Below, one piece after another: positions 1 through 10,399 of a DNA stretch of 64,000 bases. The stretch comes from Bidens hawaiensis. Its lineage: Eukaryota > Streptophyta > Magnoliopsida > Asterales > Asteraceae. The DNA is taken from NCBI GenBank assembly GCA_021521415.1, contig JAIQDT010014345.1:124001-188000 (forward strand). The letters run 5' to 3'. The notes beneath the pieces are model-generated. The model saw nothing but the letters and a program-made list of their open reading frames with translations. It was not told the origin of the DNA and ran no database searches. Made by a program: the position numbers and the translations under genes. How positions within the stretch are numbered: position 1 is the stretch's first letter; the number at the start of each line of letters is the position of its first letter.

Positions 1-1926
1 AAATCTTAAATGCGTTGTGGAGTATGTAATCTCCCCCAAGTAAAAAGCGTTTGAAAACAGTTTAAAGAAGGGAAAGTGAAACTCACTGTTTGCGAAGAAT
101 TTCCCAAATTAAATCACCAAGATGCGCGTCACCAAAAAACTCTATCTAGCGTTCTAAAACAATAAAGAGATTTTTCTAAGTGTCGGAATATTATCGAGTC
201 TCTAGACCCGGCACATAATACCTATGCACATAACATGTTTCGTGTTTCGTTTGTGAATCGTGTGTGACTTTAACCAGCGTATTTGTGACACATTACATGT
301 GTAAGCAATCATATACGTGTCATATATTCATAAAGTACCTCACTATCAATTATTCCCCGTAAGGGCATTTTGGTCAACAAATAATAATTAACTAGCCATT
401 ATTCCCCATGAGGGCAATTTGGTCAAATCATGGCAATCAATTAGCAATTATTCCCCGCAAGGGTATTTTGGTCAAAACATAACAATTATATAGCAAGTAT
501 CATGTTTCATGCATTTTTACACAACTCAGCAGCTAGTTTCACCGAGACAGAAATCCTACTAGAAAGATTGTACTATTTCACCGATCATAGAATTTCAATT
601 AATTTACCAAAAATCATCACAGAAGCACATATGTCTTAGGTTTCCAGAACATATTTTATTATATTTTTATTCCACATAGTTTTCTTACAATCATGAAATC
701 ATTACAGCAAACTCATAACAGTCAAATTCATGCGCAACAGAATGTTATTTGCAATATCCGTTAAACGAAAAATTCAATAAATGCAAGACCACTTGGGTTA
801 GGTTCCTAACTCAATAAGTCAACTTTCAAAAGTGGAACCAACCCAATTGGTCTCGTAGTTCATGAGATATAACATTTACAACACAATCTAACAGCAGGTC
901 TAACAGCTCAGCTTTGCACAACGTTTTTGTAAAATCATAAAAGTTAACTTCTACTTGTCCAAAAATTACAAGTTTATACTTTATAGAAACTAGACTCAAC
1001 CTAGTTTACTGTAGTACCAATAATCTCAACCAATTTTCAGGTTTACACTTCGTTACAGTCACTTAAACATCATATACACATTCTGTCCAGAAACTGTTTG
1101 CATCCAAACTCAATATATTAACAACCTATGAACTATCATGCATTCATATAACACTCTAGACTCTATAAACACCATCCATGCACATCAATTACCCATTACA
1201 TACCTGATTAGGGTTTTTGTTTGAACTCAAACCATAGACACAACAATTAACATGCAACAACATTCAATCTAGTTATCAAATCATTATCCAATCAACAACA
1301 AATCATATTAACAATACATACATGAAATCGGTCAAACTTGGGTTTTCAATTAACCCATTAAACATCAAAATCAAGTAACAAGGATGTAAAGGATGATCAA
1401 TTATACCTTCCTAGCACCTAGTTCTTCAATCAAAAGCTTGAATTGAGGGTTGTAGGTGTGTGTATAGTGGACGGCAGCCAAGGAGCAAGGGGAGGGGGTT
1501 TGCGATCGGAAGTAGGAAGAAAGAATAATAATAGTTAGGGTTAATTGTTAAGGATATATTTATAGAAAACTATGTTACACTTTGGCCCCTCCACTTCCAA
1601 GTATTACTTTTTCCTAGCTTAAACTAACTTAGTTCTTGTTTTCTTGTCTAGCATTACATACAATATAAGCAAGTAACACATATGTTAACACCTAATTATC
1701 ACATAATTATTATGTTGACGTTTTTTTTCGTTTATTCATCAACCGTTTGCGTCAACTCGTTTGCGTTTCGGTGCAAATCCCGAAAGACTACACATGTAGT
1801 AAGTGTTAAGCGTCATTTAAACCCTAGTTTAAATGTAATGAAGTGTGCGTCATAGATTTAGTGATCTTAAGTTTGAATTGACGGAGTTGAGTTAACGGAG
1901 TTAACCTGAAATTGACGATTGTCACA
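1..1926 (-). repeat. 3' LTR of gypsy-1 (partial, outer end outside window)
   Basis: It aligns almost base for base with 8479-10399 and ends ...GATTGTCACA at 1926. It contains three 49-bp tandem units starting near 349, 398 and 447, each with ATTATTCCCC and a TTTTGGTCA core. A TATA-like TCTATAAATATA lies on the minus strand near 1557-1568, matching the 5' LTR promoter. Confidence 0.95.
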
Positions 1927-2057
1927 TCATTCCCATGTTGAAGAATTTTCGTCCCGAAAATTTGAGTCAAGTCGTGATGAGTGTCTGAAAAAGTAAGAAA
2001 AATTTTCAGTTTGTCATATCATCCCGTAGTAGAAAGAAATTTCGTCCCGAAATTTAA
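1927..2057 (-). other. Polypurine tract region of gypsy-1 with two stem-loops
   Basis: Read on the minus strand, CATGGGAATGA abuts the 3' LTR and is the probable polypurine tract. Next to it is an inverted repeat with arms AATTTTCG/CGAAAATT (1944-1962). A second copy of the same arrangement follows: a TTGTCATA edge, a purine stretch, and arms AAATTTCG/CGAAATTT at 2037-2055. It looks like a local tandem duplication of about 90 bp. A comparable GAGGACGAAA stem precedes the polypurine tract of gypsy-3 (47588-47607). Confidence 0.7.
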
Positions 2058-2094
2058 TTCATACCTCCGGTGATGTCTGACTGTTTGCCGGGTT

Positions 2095-5000
2095 TCACGG
2101 TTTTCTGTGTTTGGTTAGCCTTTCAAAAAGGTGAGGATACTTTTTCATCATTTGATCCTCGCGTTCCCACGTGAACTCCGGTCCACGTCTCGAGTTCCAA
2201 CGAACCTTAACGATTGGAATTTTGCTGTGCTTGAGCGTTTTGGTTTCCCAATCCAAAACCTCGACAGGTTCCTCAATGAAACGTAACTGTTCATCAACTT
2301 GCAGTTCCTCTAAAGGGACTACTTGGGTTTCATCAGATAGGCTTTTCTTCAAATTGGACACCTGGAATACATTGTGTACGCCACCGAGTTCCGTTGGTAG
2401 GTCCAGTCGGTACGCCACCGGACCAATGGGCTCAGTTATCCGGTAAGGACCAACATATCGTGGGTTGAGTTTGTTTCACTTACCAAAGCGAACCACACCT
2501 TTCCAAGGTGAGACTTTGAGTAACACTCGATAGTCACTTGAAATTCGAGAGGTTTTCGGCGCTTGTCGGCGTAACTCTTTTGGCGATCTCGTGCTGCAGC
2601 CATGCGATTTCGGATTTGAAATTCGAGAAGTTTCGAGTACCAGTTCCGGACCAGTGATTTGGCTGTCACCCACCTCTGCCCAGTAGAGTGGTGATCGACA
2701 CTTCCGTCCGTACAGCGCTTCAAACGGTGCTGCTTTAATATTTGCGTGGTAGCTGTTATTATACGAAAACTCTACCAAAGGTAAGTGAGGTTCCCAACTT
2801 TTTCCGAAATCCAATACGCAGGCACGCAACATATCCTCCAGGGTCTGAATAGTTCGTTCACTTTGCCCATCCGTCTGAGGATGGTATGATGTGCTCATAT
2901 CAAGACGGGTGCCTAGTGCGCTTTGCAGCGACTTCCAAAAGTGCGAAGTGAAACGAGAATCTCGATCGGAAATGATCGAGACAGGCACTCCGTGTCTAGA
3001 TACCACTTCTTTCATGTAAACACGAGTTAGTCTTTCCATTTTGTCCGATTCCTTAATCGCTAAGAAGTGTGCAGACTTAGTCAACCGGTCAACGATCACC
3101 CAGATGGTATCGCATCCCGTCGGTGTCTTAGGTAAACCCGTAATAAAATCCATTGAGATGTGTTCCCATTTCCACATTGGGAGTTCCGGTTGTTGCAGTA
3201 GGCCAGATGGTTTCTGGTATTCTATCTTGACTCTGGCACAAGTCAAGCATCTTCTCACGTAGGTGGCAATGTCGGCTTTCATGTTCGGCCACCAGTAAAG
3301 TGGCTTTAAATCATGATACATTTTATCTGAGCCAGGGTGGATAGAATATCGGGACTTGTGAGCTTCGTCCATCACTAGAGTCCTCAACTCTCCGTACCGT
3401 GGAACCCAAATCCGGTTCTCAAAATATCGGACCCCGTCCGATCTGGTTTCAAGTTGCTTGTTCATGCCCCGCATGAGTTACAACGGAAGATTGTTATCTT
3501 TCAAAGCATCAAGTTGCGCATCGCGAATCTGATCGGGTAAGCTGGCATGAATAGTGAGTTGCAATGCTCTCACCCGTCTGGGTTATTTGTTTCTTTTCTG
3601 CTGAGGGCGTCGGCCACTACATTGGCCTTGCCAGGGTGGTACTTGATTGCACAATCATAATCTTTGAGCAGCTCGACCAAACGGCGCTGTCGCATGTTCA
3701 GCTCCTTCTGATCGTAGATATGTTGGAGACTCTTGTGGTCGGTGTAAATGGTAAACTTGGTACCGTACAAGTAATGCCTCCATATCTTAAGAGCAAACAC
3801 CACAGCTCCGAGTTCCAAATCATGTGTCATGTAGTTCTTCTCGTGAACCCGTAGTTGTCTAGAGGCGTAGGCTATAACCTTCTCGAGTTGCATCAGCACA
3901 CAACCGAGACCTTGTATAGATGCGTCACAGTGTACCTCAAAATTTTCCGTTCCCTCGGGGAGGGCTAGAATAGGGGCGCTACAAAGTTTGGTTTTCAACA
4001 ATTGAAAAGCGGATTCTTGCGCGTCACCCCAATTGTACTTAGTGCCTTTGTGAGTCAAAGCGGTGAGGGGTTGAGCAATCTTTGAAAATCCCTCGATGAA
4101 ACACCGGTAGTAGCCGGCCAGACCTAGGAATTGCCGCACCTCAGTCGGAGTCTTAGGTGCTTCCCAGTTTTTGATGGCCTCTACCTTACCGGGATCGACA
4201 TGGATACCATTCTCGTTGATCACATGTCCTAAAAAGTGAACCTCGCGAAGCCAAAATTCACATTTCGAGAGTTTAGCATACAGTTGTTCCTTCTTCAATA
4301 ATTCCAAAATTAACCTCAAGTGCTCTTCATGGTCAGCCTCGTTCTTGGAGTAGACGAGAATATCATCAATGAAAACAATCACAAACTTGTCGAGGTACGC
4401 CTTGCATACTCGATTCATGAGATCCATAAATACGGCTGGTGCGTTGGTTAGGCCAAAAGGCATAACCGAAAACTCGTAGTGACCATACCGTGTTCTGAAA
4501 GCCGTCTTTGAGATATCTTCTTCGCGCACTCTTAGTTGGTGGTAACCGGATCGCAGATCGATCTTCGAGTAGTAACTCGATCCTTGAAGCTGGTCAAACA
4601 AATCATCTATTCGGGGTAAAGGATAACGGTTCTTGACCGTCACCTTGTTCAACTCCCGGTAGTCGATGCACATTCGGAAAGTCCCGTCTTTCTTTCGGGC
4701 AAACAAGACAGGGGCTCCCCACGACGATGAGCTAGGTCGGATAAAACCCTTATCCAACAAATCTTGCAACTGAGTGGACAGTTCCTGAAGCTCCGCCGGT
4801 GCGAGCCGATACAGGGCTCGTGCTATGGGTGCTGCACCGGGTGTCAACTCGATTTGAAATTCGACTTGACGAATAGGAGGGAGTCCAGGCAAATCCTCCG
4901 GGAAAACTTCCGGAAAGTCTTGCACAACCGGTATATCTTCAATTCGTTTCTCCTCCGCGGGTTTCTCAACGATCTGCGCCAAAATTGCCGGATGACCCTT

Positions 5001-5540
5001 TCGTAGATACTTCTGCGCCTTCATAAGGGTAATGATACTGGTGGTCATGCCGCTCCTCTCACCTCGGACCGAAATGATCTCGCCGGAAGGGGTAGTAACG
5101 TGAACTATCTTGTCGTGACATATAATCTCCGCTCGGTTTTCGGATAACCACTCCATGCCGACAACGACATCGAAACTACTAAGCGTAAAAGGAATAAGGT
5201 CGATATCAAAGACATGACCTGAGAGTTTTAACTTACATCCCACAAGTACATGAGTCGTTACTATAGTCTTACCGTCAGCTAATTCAACAGGAAACTTAGC
5301 ATCTAACGGAGTTGGAGTTAAGTCTAAGAGTTGACTAAAGGCTTTCGACACAAAACTCCTATCAGCTCCAGTGTCAAACAATACAGAAGCAAAACAATCG
5401 TTTACAGGGAACTTACCAGTCACCACGTGCGGATCATTGCGGGCTTGACCCGACCCAATCACAAAAGCTCTTCCCTTGCCATTGCTTCCACCATTACTGC
5501 CACTTCCATTACCCCCATTGTTGTCGTTCTGTTTCAGCTT
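2095..5540 (-). pseudogene. pol: Gypsy-1 pol: protease, RT, RNase H, integrase, chromodomain (broken)
   Basis: Domains in order on the minus strand: aspartic protease with DTGAD (about 5375); reverse transcriptase with [10 protein letters not shown] (about 4350-4375), both catalytic Asp present; RNase H with HCDAS and YTDHKSLQ (about 3930-3720); integrase with an HHCC zinc finger (about 3400-3230) and D,D,E core residues ([20 protein letters not shown]); and a C-terminal chromodomain (about 2290-2110; VEVLDW, KVRWN, WERE), the hallmark of chromoviruses, thought to guide integration through chromatin marks. Breaks seen: a 1-base frameshift between RNase H and integrase near 3570, an in-frame TAA near 3478, frameshifts near 2630 and 2520-2560, and a frame change near 2430. 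The chromodomain piece (2095-2418) is open. The enzymes would copy and insert the element; this copy cannot make an intact polyprotein. Confidence 0.93.
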
Positions 5541-6645
5541 GGGACAATCCTTCCTGAAGTGACCTTCCTGCCCACATTCGTAACATCCCTTCGTCGTCAT
5601 AGGTGGTTTAGGAGCACCCGTTGCCGCCAGGTCTCCTCTACACTTCTTTAGCCTGGTGACCCATCTTTCCGCATCTCTGACACTTGACACGGTTACACGG
5701 GCCAACATGATGATAGTTGCACCTATTGCACTTCGGATATTTCCCAGCATATCCGCTTGAACCCTGCCCGCTACCGTTGTTATTGTTGTTGTGACTTTGA
5801 TTGTTAAAGCTCCGAGTGAATTCGGACTTACGGTAGTGTTGTTGCGGTGGGAGGTTCGAGGATGAGGATCTGGTGTTGTCAAACTTCCTCTTTCCGCTGC
5901 TCAAGTTGCTGTTGCTGTTGTTGTCATTACTCAGGTTGTCACGGGCCTTAGTGGTTGAACCCCTAGGTGGTAACGCACCTTGGGTCACAGCCTGATCCGT
6001 CAGTTTGTGAGCTAAACGGATCGCTTGTTGAATCGTGGCTGGTCTGGAAGACGTCACCTTGCCCTGAATCTGCGGTGCTAACCCATCAATGTACATTTCA
6101 ATCCTCTTACTCGGCGGATCCACCATCCGCGGACACATCACAGCCAACTCGTGAGAACGAGTAGTGTAGGCTTCAATTTCCGAGCCCACCATCTTCAGTG
6201 ACCAGAACTCTGATTCTAACTTCGAAATCTCTTCTCTCGGACAGTACTCCTCTCGCATCATGTTTTTGAACTCCTCCCAGTTCATAGCATTAGCCAGTTC
6301 CAATCCAAGGATCTGCACGTTCGAATTTCACCAAGTGAGGGCAGAATCCTCAAGTGTTCCAGCAGCAAATTTGACCCTACTGGCAGGGGGACAATTGCAC
6401 ATCTCAAATGCCGAGTCAGCCTTCTCAGCCCAACGCAGGAAGCCTATAGCTCCCTCAGTGCCCTTAAACGTACTGGGCTTGCAGTCAAGGTAGTTCTTGA
6501 AGGTACACGTTCCACTTGGACCTCCAGCTTGATTCTGAACGTGTGCGGCTAAAGCGGCCGCTGCATGGTCGTTCAGCAGAGTTTGGAGTTCAGCCGCAGT
6601 CAAGTTGATGCTACCACGTCCACGTCCAGCGTTTCTTCCAGCCAT
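5541..6645 (-). pseudogene. gag: Gypsy-1 gag (nucleocapsid/capsid), broken
   Basis: The start at 6645 gives MAGRNAGRGRG, a typical opening of Tekay-type gag proteins. The capsid region follows, then a basic, Asn/Ser-rich linker, then two CCHC zinc knuckles: CQRCGKMGH (about 5675) and [14 protein letters not shown] (about 5585-5545), expected to bind RNA. Two lesions are visible. An in-frame TGA sits at about 6327-6325 where Trp would fit (TGG to TGA). A single-base frameshift near 5650 lies inside the first knuckle, so the second knuckle and pol are in another frame. Tekay elements normally have gag and pol in one continuous frame, so I read the shift as damage, not programmed frameshifting. 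It lies 250 bp downstream of the extra ORF. Confidence 0.92.
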
Positions 6646-6894
6646 TTCCTAGAATCACAGTATAAAATGTTAAACATGAATTTTTCTTTCATATACAACA
6701 CTCCATACATGTAATAAAAAGATAGGTAAGAAAGAAATAAGAAACAACATCACATCACAACCACATATTTATCTAAATAAAATTCATGATTAAAACCATT
6801 GTATTCGCTACAAAGTATTTCCAATCAATCCTTAATATCATAGAAAAATAATAGTTCGGATGGAGACAACCCCTCCATCTAAGTGTCATCATCA
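6646..6894. other. Spacer between extra ORF and gag
   Basis: About 250 bp of AT-rich sequence with no ORF. It would be the gag 5' leader or an intron between the two ORFs. I saw no clear motif. Confidence 0.5.
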
Positions 6895-7686
6895 CTAGAT
6901 GTCATCGTCTGAGGACACCTCTGAGTGTACCTCCTCCTCAGCCGGTTCTTCCTCCGGTTCTTCTTCGGGTTCCTCCTCGGGATCTTCCTCGGGATCTTCT
7001 TCAGGCTCTGCCTCAGGCTCGGCCTTAGGCTCTGCCTCAGGTTCGGCTGCGTTCTGAGCAAGTTGCATTTGTAAGACATCGCAACGCTCTAGAGCTATCT
7101 CGGTTCGGGTCCTTGCTTGCTCTTGCAAGTCTATCATCTCGGCTTGCATCTTCCCCATAATCTTCATTTGTTGATCACTAGCTTCTTGCATTTCCTTCAT
7201 TGCCGCTGCCATGCGGGAAATCTCCTCCTTAGTCTCGGTTCCGTCTTTTAACAGTCCAGAAACGTTCGCTCTCGTATAGCGCATGTAACCCACATCACGC
7301 TCCAAACATGAAACAACAGCTGCGAGAACTCGCTCTACAGGTTCGGTTATGGGTGGTAGGGTGTTGGGATAAGCAGGGTGGTTCGGGTGAGGTAACGGGG
7401 GAACTTGTTCGCGATAGACCATACGTCTGATCATGTTAGGGTACCAATCCCAGCTAACGTCGTTTTCGTATATGCCTCCGGATAGGCGGTACCTCTTCGG
7501 TGCGGGAGTTTCGAGTTCCGGGACTACTCGGGGTGGCGATGCGGTGGGTAACTGCGGTTCCTTCCCGTGAGCATGCGTCATCGAATCGGATGATGATGAG
7601 GGTGGCGTCGACATTCCTACAGGTAAGCCGTGTATGCGCACGCGTATGAGTGAAAGAGGTAAAGAGATAAGATTACAAGACTGCAC
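6895..7686 (-). CDS. Extra ORF upstream of gag in gypsy-1: acidic coiled-coil protein, function unknown
   Basis: An intact 263-codon frame lies between the primer binding site and gag, in the sense orientation. The ATG at 7686 is first; an in-frame ATG at 7614 opens MSTPPSSSSDS and may be the real start, since the preceding 24 residues look like leader translated by chance. Seen: a Pro/Ser-rich N-terminus; a central region with conserved-looking aromatics (YENDVSWDWYPNMIRRMVYREQ); a probable coiled coil (EEISRMAAAMKEMQEASDQQ and following); then a long Glu/Pro repeat tail (EAEPEAEP, EEDPEEDP, EEEPEEEP) ending in SDDD. No catalytic motif is recognised. It is the only undamaged long frame in the element while gag and pol carry several lesions. 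It may be a regulatory or nucleocapsid-accessory protein; that is speculation. Confidence 0.6.
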   Translation of the reverse strand: MQSCNLISLPLSLIRVRIHGLPVGMSTPPSSSSDSMTHAHGKEPQLPTASPPRVVPELETPAPKRYRLSGGIYENDVSWDWYPNMIRRMVYREQVPPLPHPNHPAYPNTLPPITEPVERVLAAVVSCLERDVGYMRYTRANVSGLLKDGTETKEEISRMAAAMKEMQEASDQQMKIMGKMQAEMIDLQEQARTRTEIALERCDVLQMQLAQNAAEPEAEPKAEPEAEPEEDPEEDPEEEPEEEPEEEPAEEEVHSEVSSDDDI

Positions 7687-7775
7687 AAATCTATGTAGTG
7701 CGTATCATTATAACTAATGGGTCGTCGCGGTTATAGTCTAGTATGCATGCAGCTTCTAGTTCACTATAACCAATG

Positions 7776-7787
7776 GCTCTGATACCA
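7776..7787 (-). other. Primer binding site of gypsy-1 (initiator tRNA-Met)
   Basis: The minus strand reads TGGTATCAGAGC, complementary to the 3' end of plant initiator tRNA-Met, three bases inside the 5' LTR edge at 7791. Confidence 0.95.
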
Positions 7788-7790
7788 ATT

Positions 7791-10399
7791 TGTCACACCC
7801 TCAAAATCCACTAACAGAGTTTTACCGTCAGAGGGTGTGAACTAACAGGATCGGAATCATCAGTTATAATCAAACCATAAAAACTTTTAAATGAAAATAA
7901 GTGCGGAAGCGTAAAACCATAGAAACAATGTTACGTTACGCAGGACGATTTAAAACCAATGATAACAGTTAAAAGTAAGTTTGCATAGTTAAAAGTTTTT
8001 CAAGCAATGCATGTTCCTAAACCGCGCGCCCGCCTCGGCTACCTGAGAATAACATACTAAAAGTGTCAACACAAGGTTGGTGAGTTCACAATTTATATAA
8101 AAATAAATCGTTTAGCGTTTGCGTTCAGCGTTTTGCGTTACAGCGTTACAGCGTTTTGCGTTACCAGATAGTGTTATGTCAATTATATATCGATAGGTAG
8201 CTAGTCTATACAACAAGTATTACTAAGTGTTCGACACCGAAGCTGACTCGTTTATTAAGTGCCTTGTCACCAGGTCCTCCAGACCATGGTACGTGTTAGC
8301 CAAAATTACACCCGCTCGACCTCCAGTCGAGTTTAGCGTTGGGTGGGGTTTGTCAAACCCAGTAGTACTACTCAACAGTGACTCGCTATTCAAAATATTA
8401 ACCGGTTCGATGTGTAGGACTTCAAATGTTTCGTTTGCCACTTAGCCTTTACAAATGATATATAATTTATAACAAAATCTTAAATGCGTTGTGGAGTATG
8501 TTATCTCCCCCAAGTGAAAAGCGTTGGAAAACAGTTTAAAGAGGGGAAAGTGAAACTCACTGTTTGCGAAGAATTTCCCAAATTAAATCACCAAGATGCG
8601 CGTCACCGAAAAACTCTCTCTAGCGTTCTAAAACAATAAAGAGATTTTTCTAAGTGTCGGAATATTATCGAGTCTCTAGACCCGGCACATAATACCTATG
8701 CACATAACATGTTTCGTGTTTCGTTTGTGAATCGTGTGTGACTTTAACCAGCGTATTTGTGACACATTACATGTGTAAGCAATCATATACGTGTCATATA
8801 TTCATAAAGTACCTCACTATCAATTATTCCCCGTAAGGGCATTTTGGTCAACAAATAACAATTAACTAGCCATTATTCCCCATGAGGGCAATTTGGTCAA
8901 ATCATGGCAATCAATTAGCAATTATTCCCCGCAAGGGTATTTTGGTCAAAACATAACAATTATATAGCAAGTATCATGTTTCATGCATTTTTACACTACT
9001 CAGCAGCTAGTTTCACCGAGACAGAAATCCTACTAGAAAGATTGTACTATTTCACCGATCATAGCATTTCAATTAATTTACCAAAATTCACCACAGAAGC
9101 ACATATGTCTTAGGTTTCCAGAACATATTTTATTATATTTTTATTTCACATAGTTTTCTCACAATCATCAAATCATTACTGCAAACTCATAACAGTCAAA
9201 TTCATGCGCAACAGAATGTTATTTGCAATATCCGTTAAACGAAAAATCCAATAAATGCAAGACTACTTGGGTTAGGTTCCTAACTCAATAAGTCAACTTC
9301 CAGAAGTGGAACCAACCCAATTGGTCTCGTAGTTCATGAGATATAACATTTACAACACAACCTAACAGCAGGTCTAACAGCTCAGCTTTGCACAACGTTT
9401 TTGTAAAATCATAAAAGTTAACTTCTACTTGTCCAAAAATTACAAGTTTATACTTTATAGAAACTAGACTCAACCTAGTTTACTGTAGTACCAATAATCT
9501 CAACCAATTTTCACGTTTACACTTCGTTACAGTCACTTAAACATCATATACACATTCTGTCCAGAAACTGTTTGCATCCAAACTCAATATATTAACAACC
9601 TATGAACTATCATGCATTCATATAACACTCTAGACTCCATAAACACCATCCATGCACATCAATTACCCATTACATACATGATTAGGGTTTTTGTTTGAAC
9701 TCAAACCATAGACACAACAATTAACATGCAACAACATTCAATCTAGTTATCAAATCATTATCCAATCAACAACAAATCATATTAACTATACATACATGAA
9801 ATCGGTCAAGCTAGGGTTTTCAATTAACCCATTAAACATCAAAATCAAGTAACAAGGATGTAAAGGATGATCAATTATACCTTCCTAGCACCTAGTTCTT
9901 CAATCAAAAGCTTGAATTGAGGGTTGTAGGTGTGTGTATAGTGGACGGCAGCCAAGGAGAAAGGGGAGGGGGTTTGCGATCGGAAGTAGGAAGAAAGAAT
10001 AATAATAGTTAGGGTTAATTGTTAAGAATATATTTATAGAAAACTATGTTACACTTTGGCCCCTCCACTTCCAAGTATTACTTTTTCCTAGCTTAAACTA
10101 ACTTAGTTCTTATTTCTTGTCTAGCATTACATACAATATAAGCAAGTAACACATATGTTAACACCTAATTATCACATAATTATTATGTTGACGTTTTTTT
10201 TCGTTTATTCATCAACCGTTTGCGTCAACTCGTTTGCGTTTCGGTGCAAATCCCGAAAGACTACACATGTAGTAAGTGTTAAGCGTCATTTAAACCCTAG
10301 CTTAAATGTAATGAAGTGTGCGTCATAGATTTAGTGATTTTAAGTTTGAATTGACGGAGTTGAGTTAACGGAGTTAACCTGAAATTAACGATTGTCACA
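7791..10399 (-). repeat. 5' LTR of gypsy-1 (complete, 2609 bp)
   Basis: It starts TGTCACACCC at 7791 and ends TTGTCACA at 10399 (plus-strand view). It contains a run of GCGTT/GCGTTTTGCG repeats near 8115-8165, three 49-bp units at about 8823, 8872 and 8921, and a minus-strand TATA-like box near 10028-10041. An ORF pair at 8223-8445 open on both strands shows no protein-like features, and I do not call it. Confidence 0.95.
10028..10041 (-). promoter_or_regulatory. TATA box of gypsy-1 5' LTR
   Basis: The minus strand reads TCTATAAATATA. It is followed by a pyrimidine-rich, CT-rich stretch typical of plant LTR transcription starts. The corresponding site is preserved in the 3' LTR near 1557. 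Confidence 0.6.

Larger units (their letters stand above)
1..10399 (-). mobile_element. Gypsy-1: Ty3/Gypsy chromovirus (Tekay-like), nearly complete, left end outside window
   Basis: Seen: two long direct repeats (1-1926 and 7791-10399) flank a minus-strand gag-pol ending in a chromodomain. Next to the right repeat lies a primer binding site matching the 3' end of initiator tRNA-Met. The repeats begin TGTCACACCC and end TTGTCACA on the plus strand. On the minus strand the order is 5' LTR, extra ORF, gag, protease, reverse transcriptase, RNase H, integrase, chromodomain, 3' LTR. The outer 690 bp or so of the 3' LTR lie outside the window, so the target duplication cannot be checked. About 33 differences over 1925 shared LTR bases (about 1.7%, counted by eye) suggest insertion under a million years ago at usual plant LTR rates. 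It lies inside copia-1. The coding region carries several stops and frameshifts, so this copy is not autonomous. Confidence 0.95.

Noticed and set aside
8223..8445. ORFs of 72 codons on both strands in the gypsy-1 5' LTR
   Set aside because: They lie inside LTR sequence, are open on both strands by chance, and show no domain.
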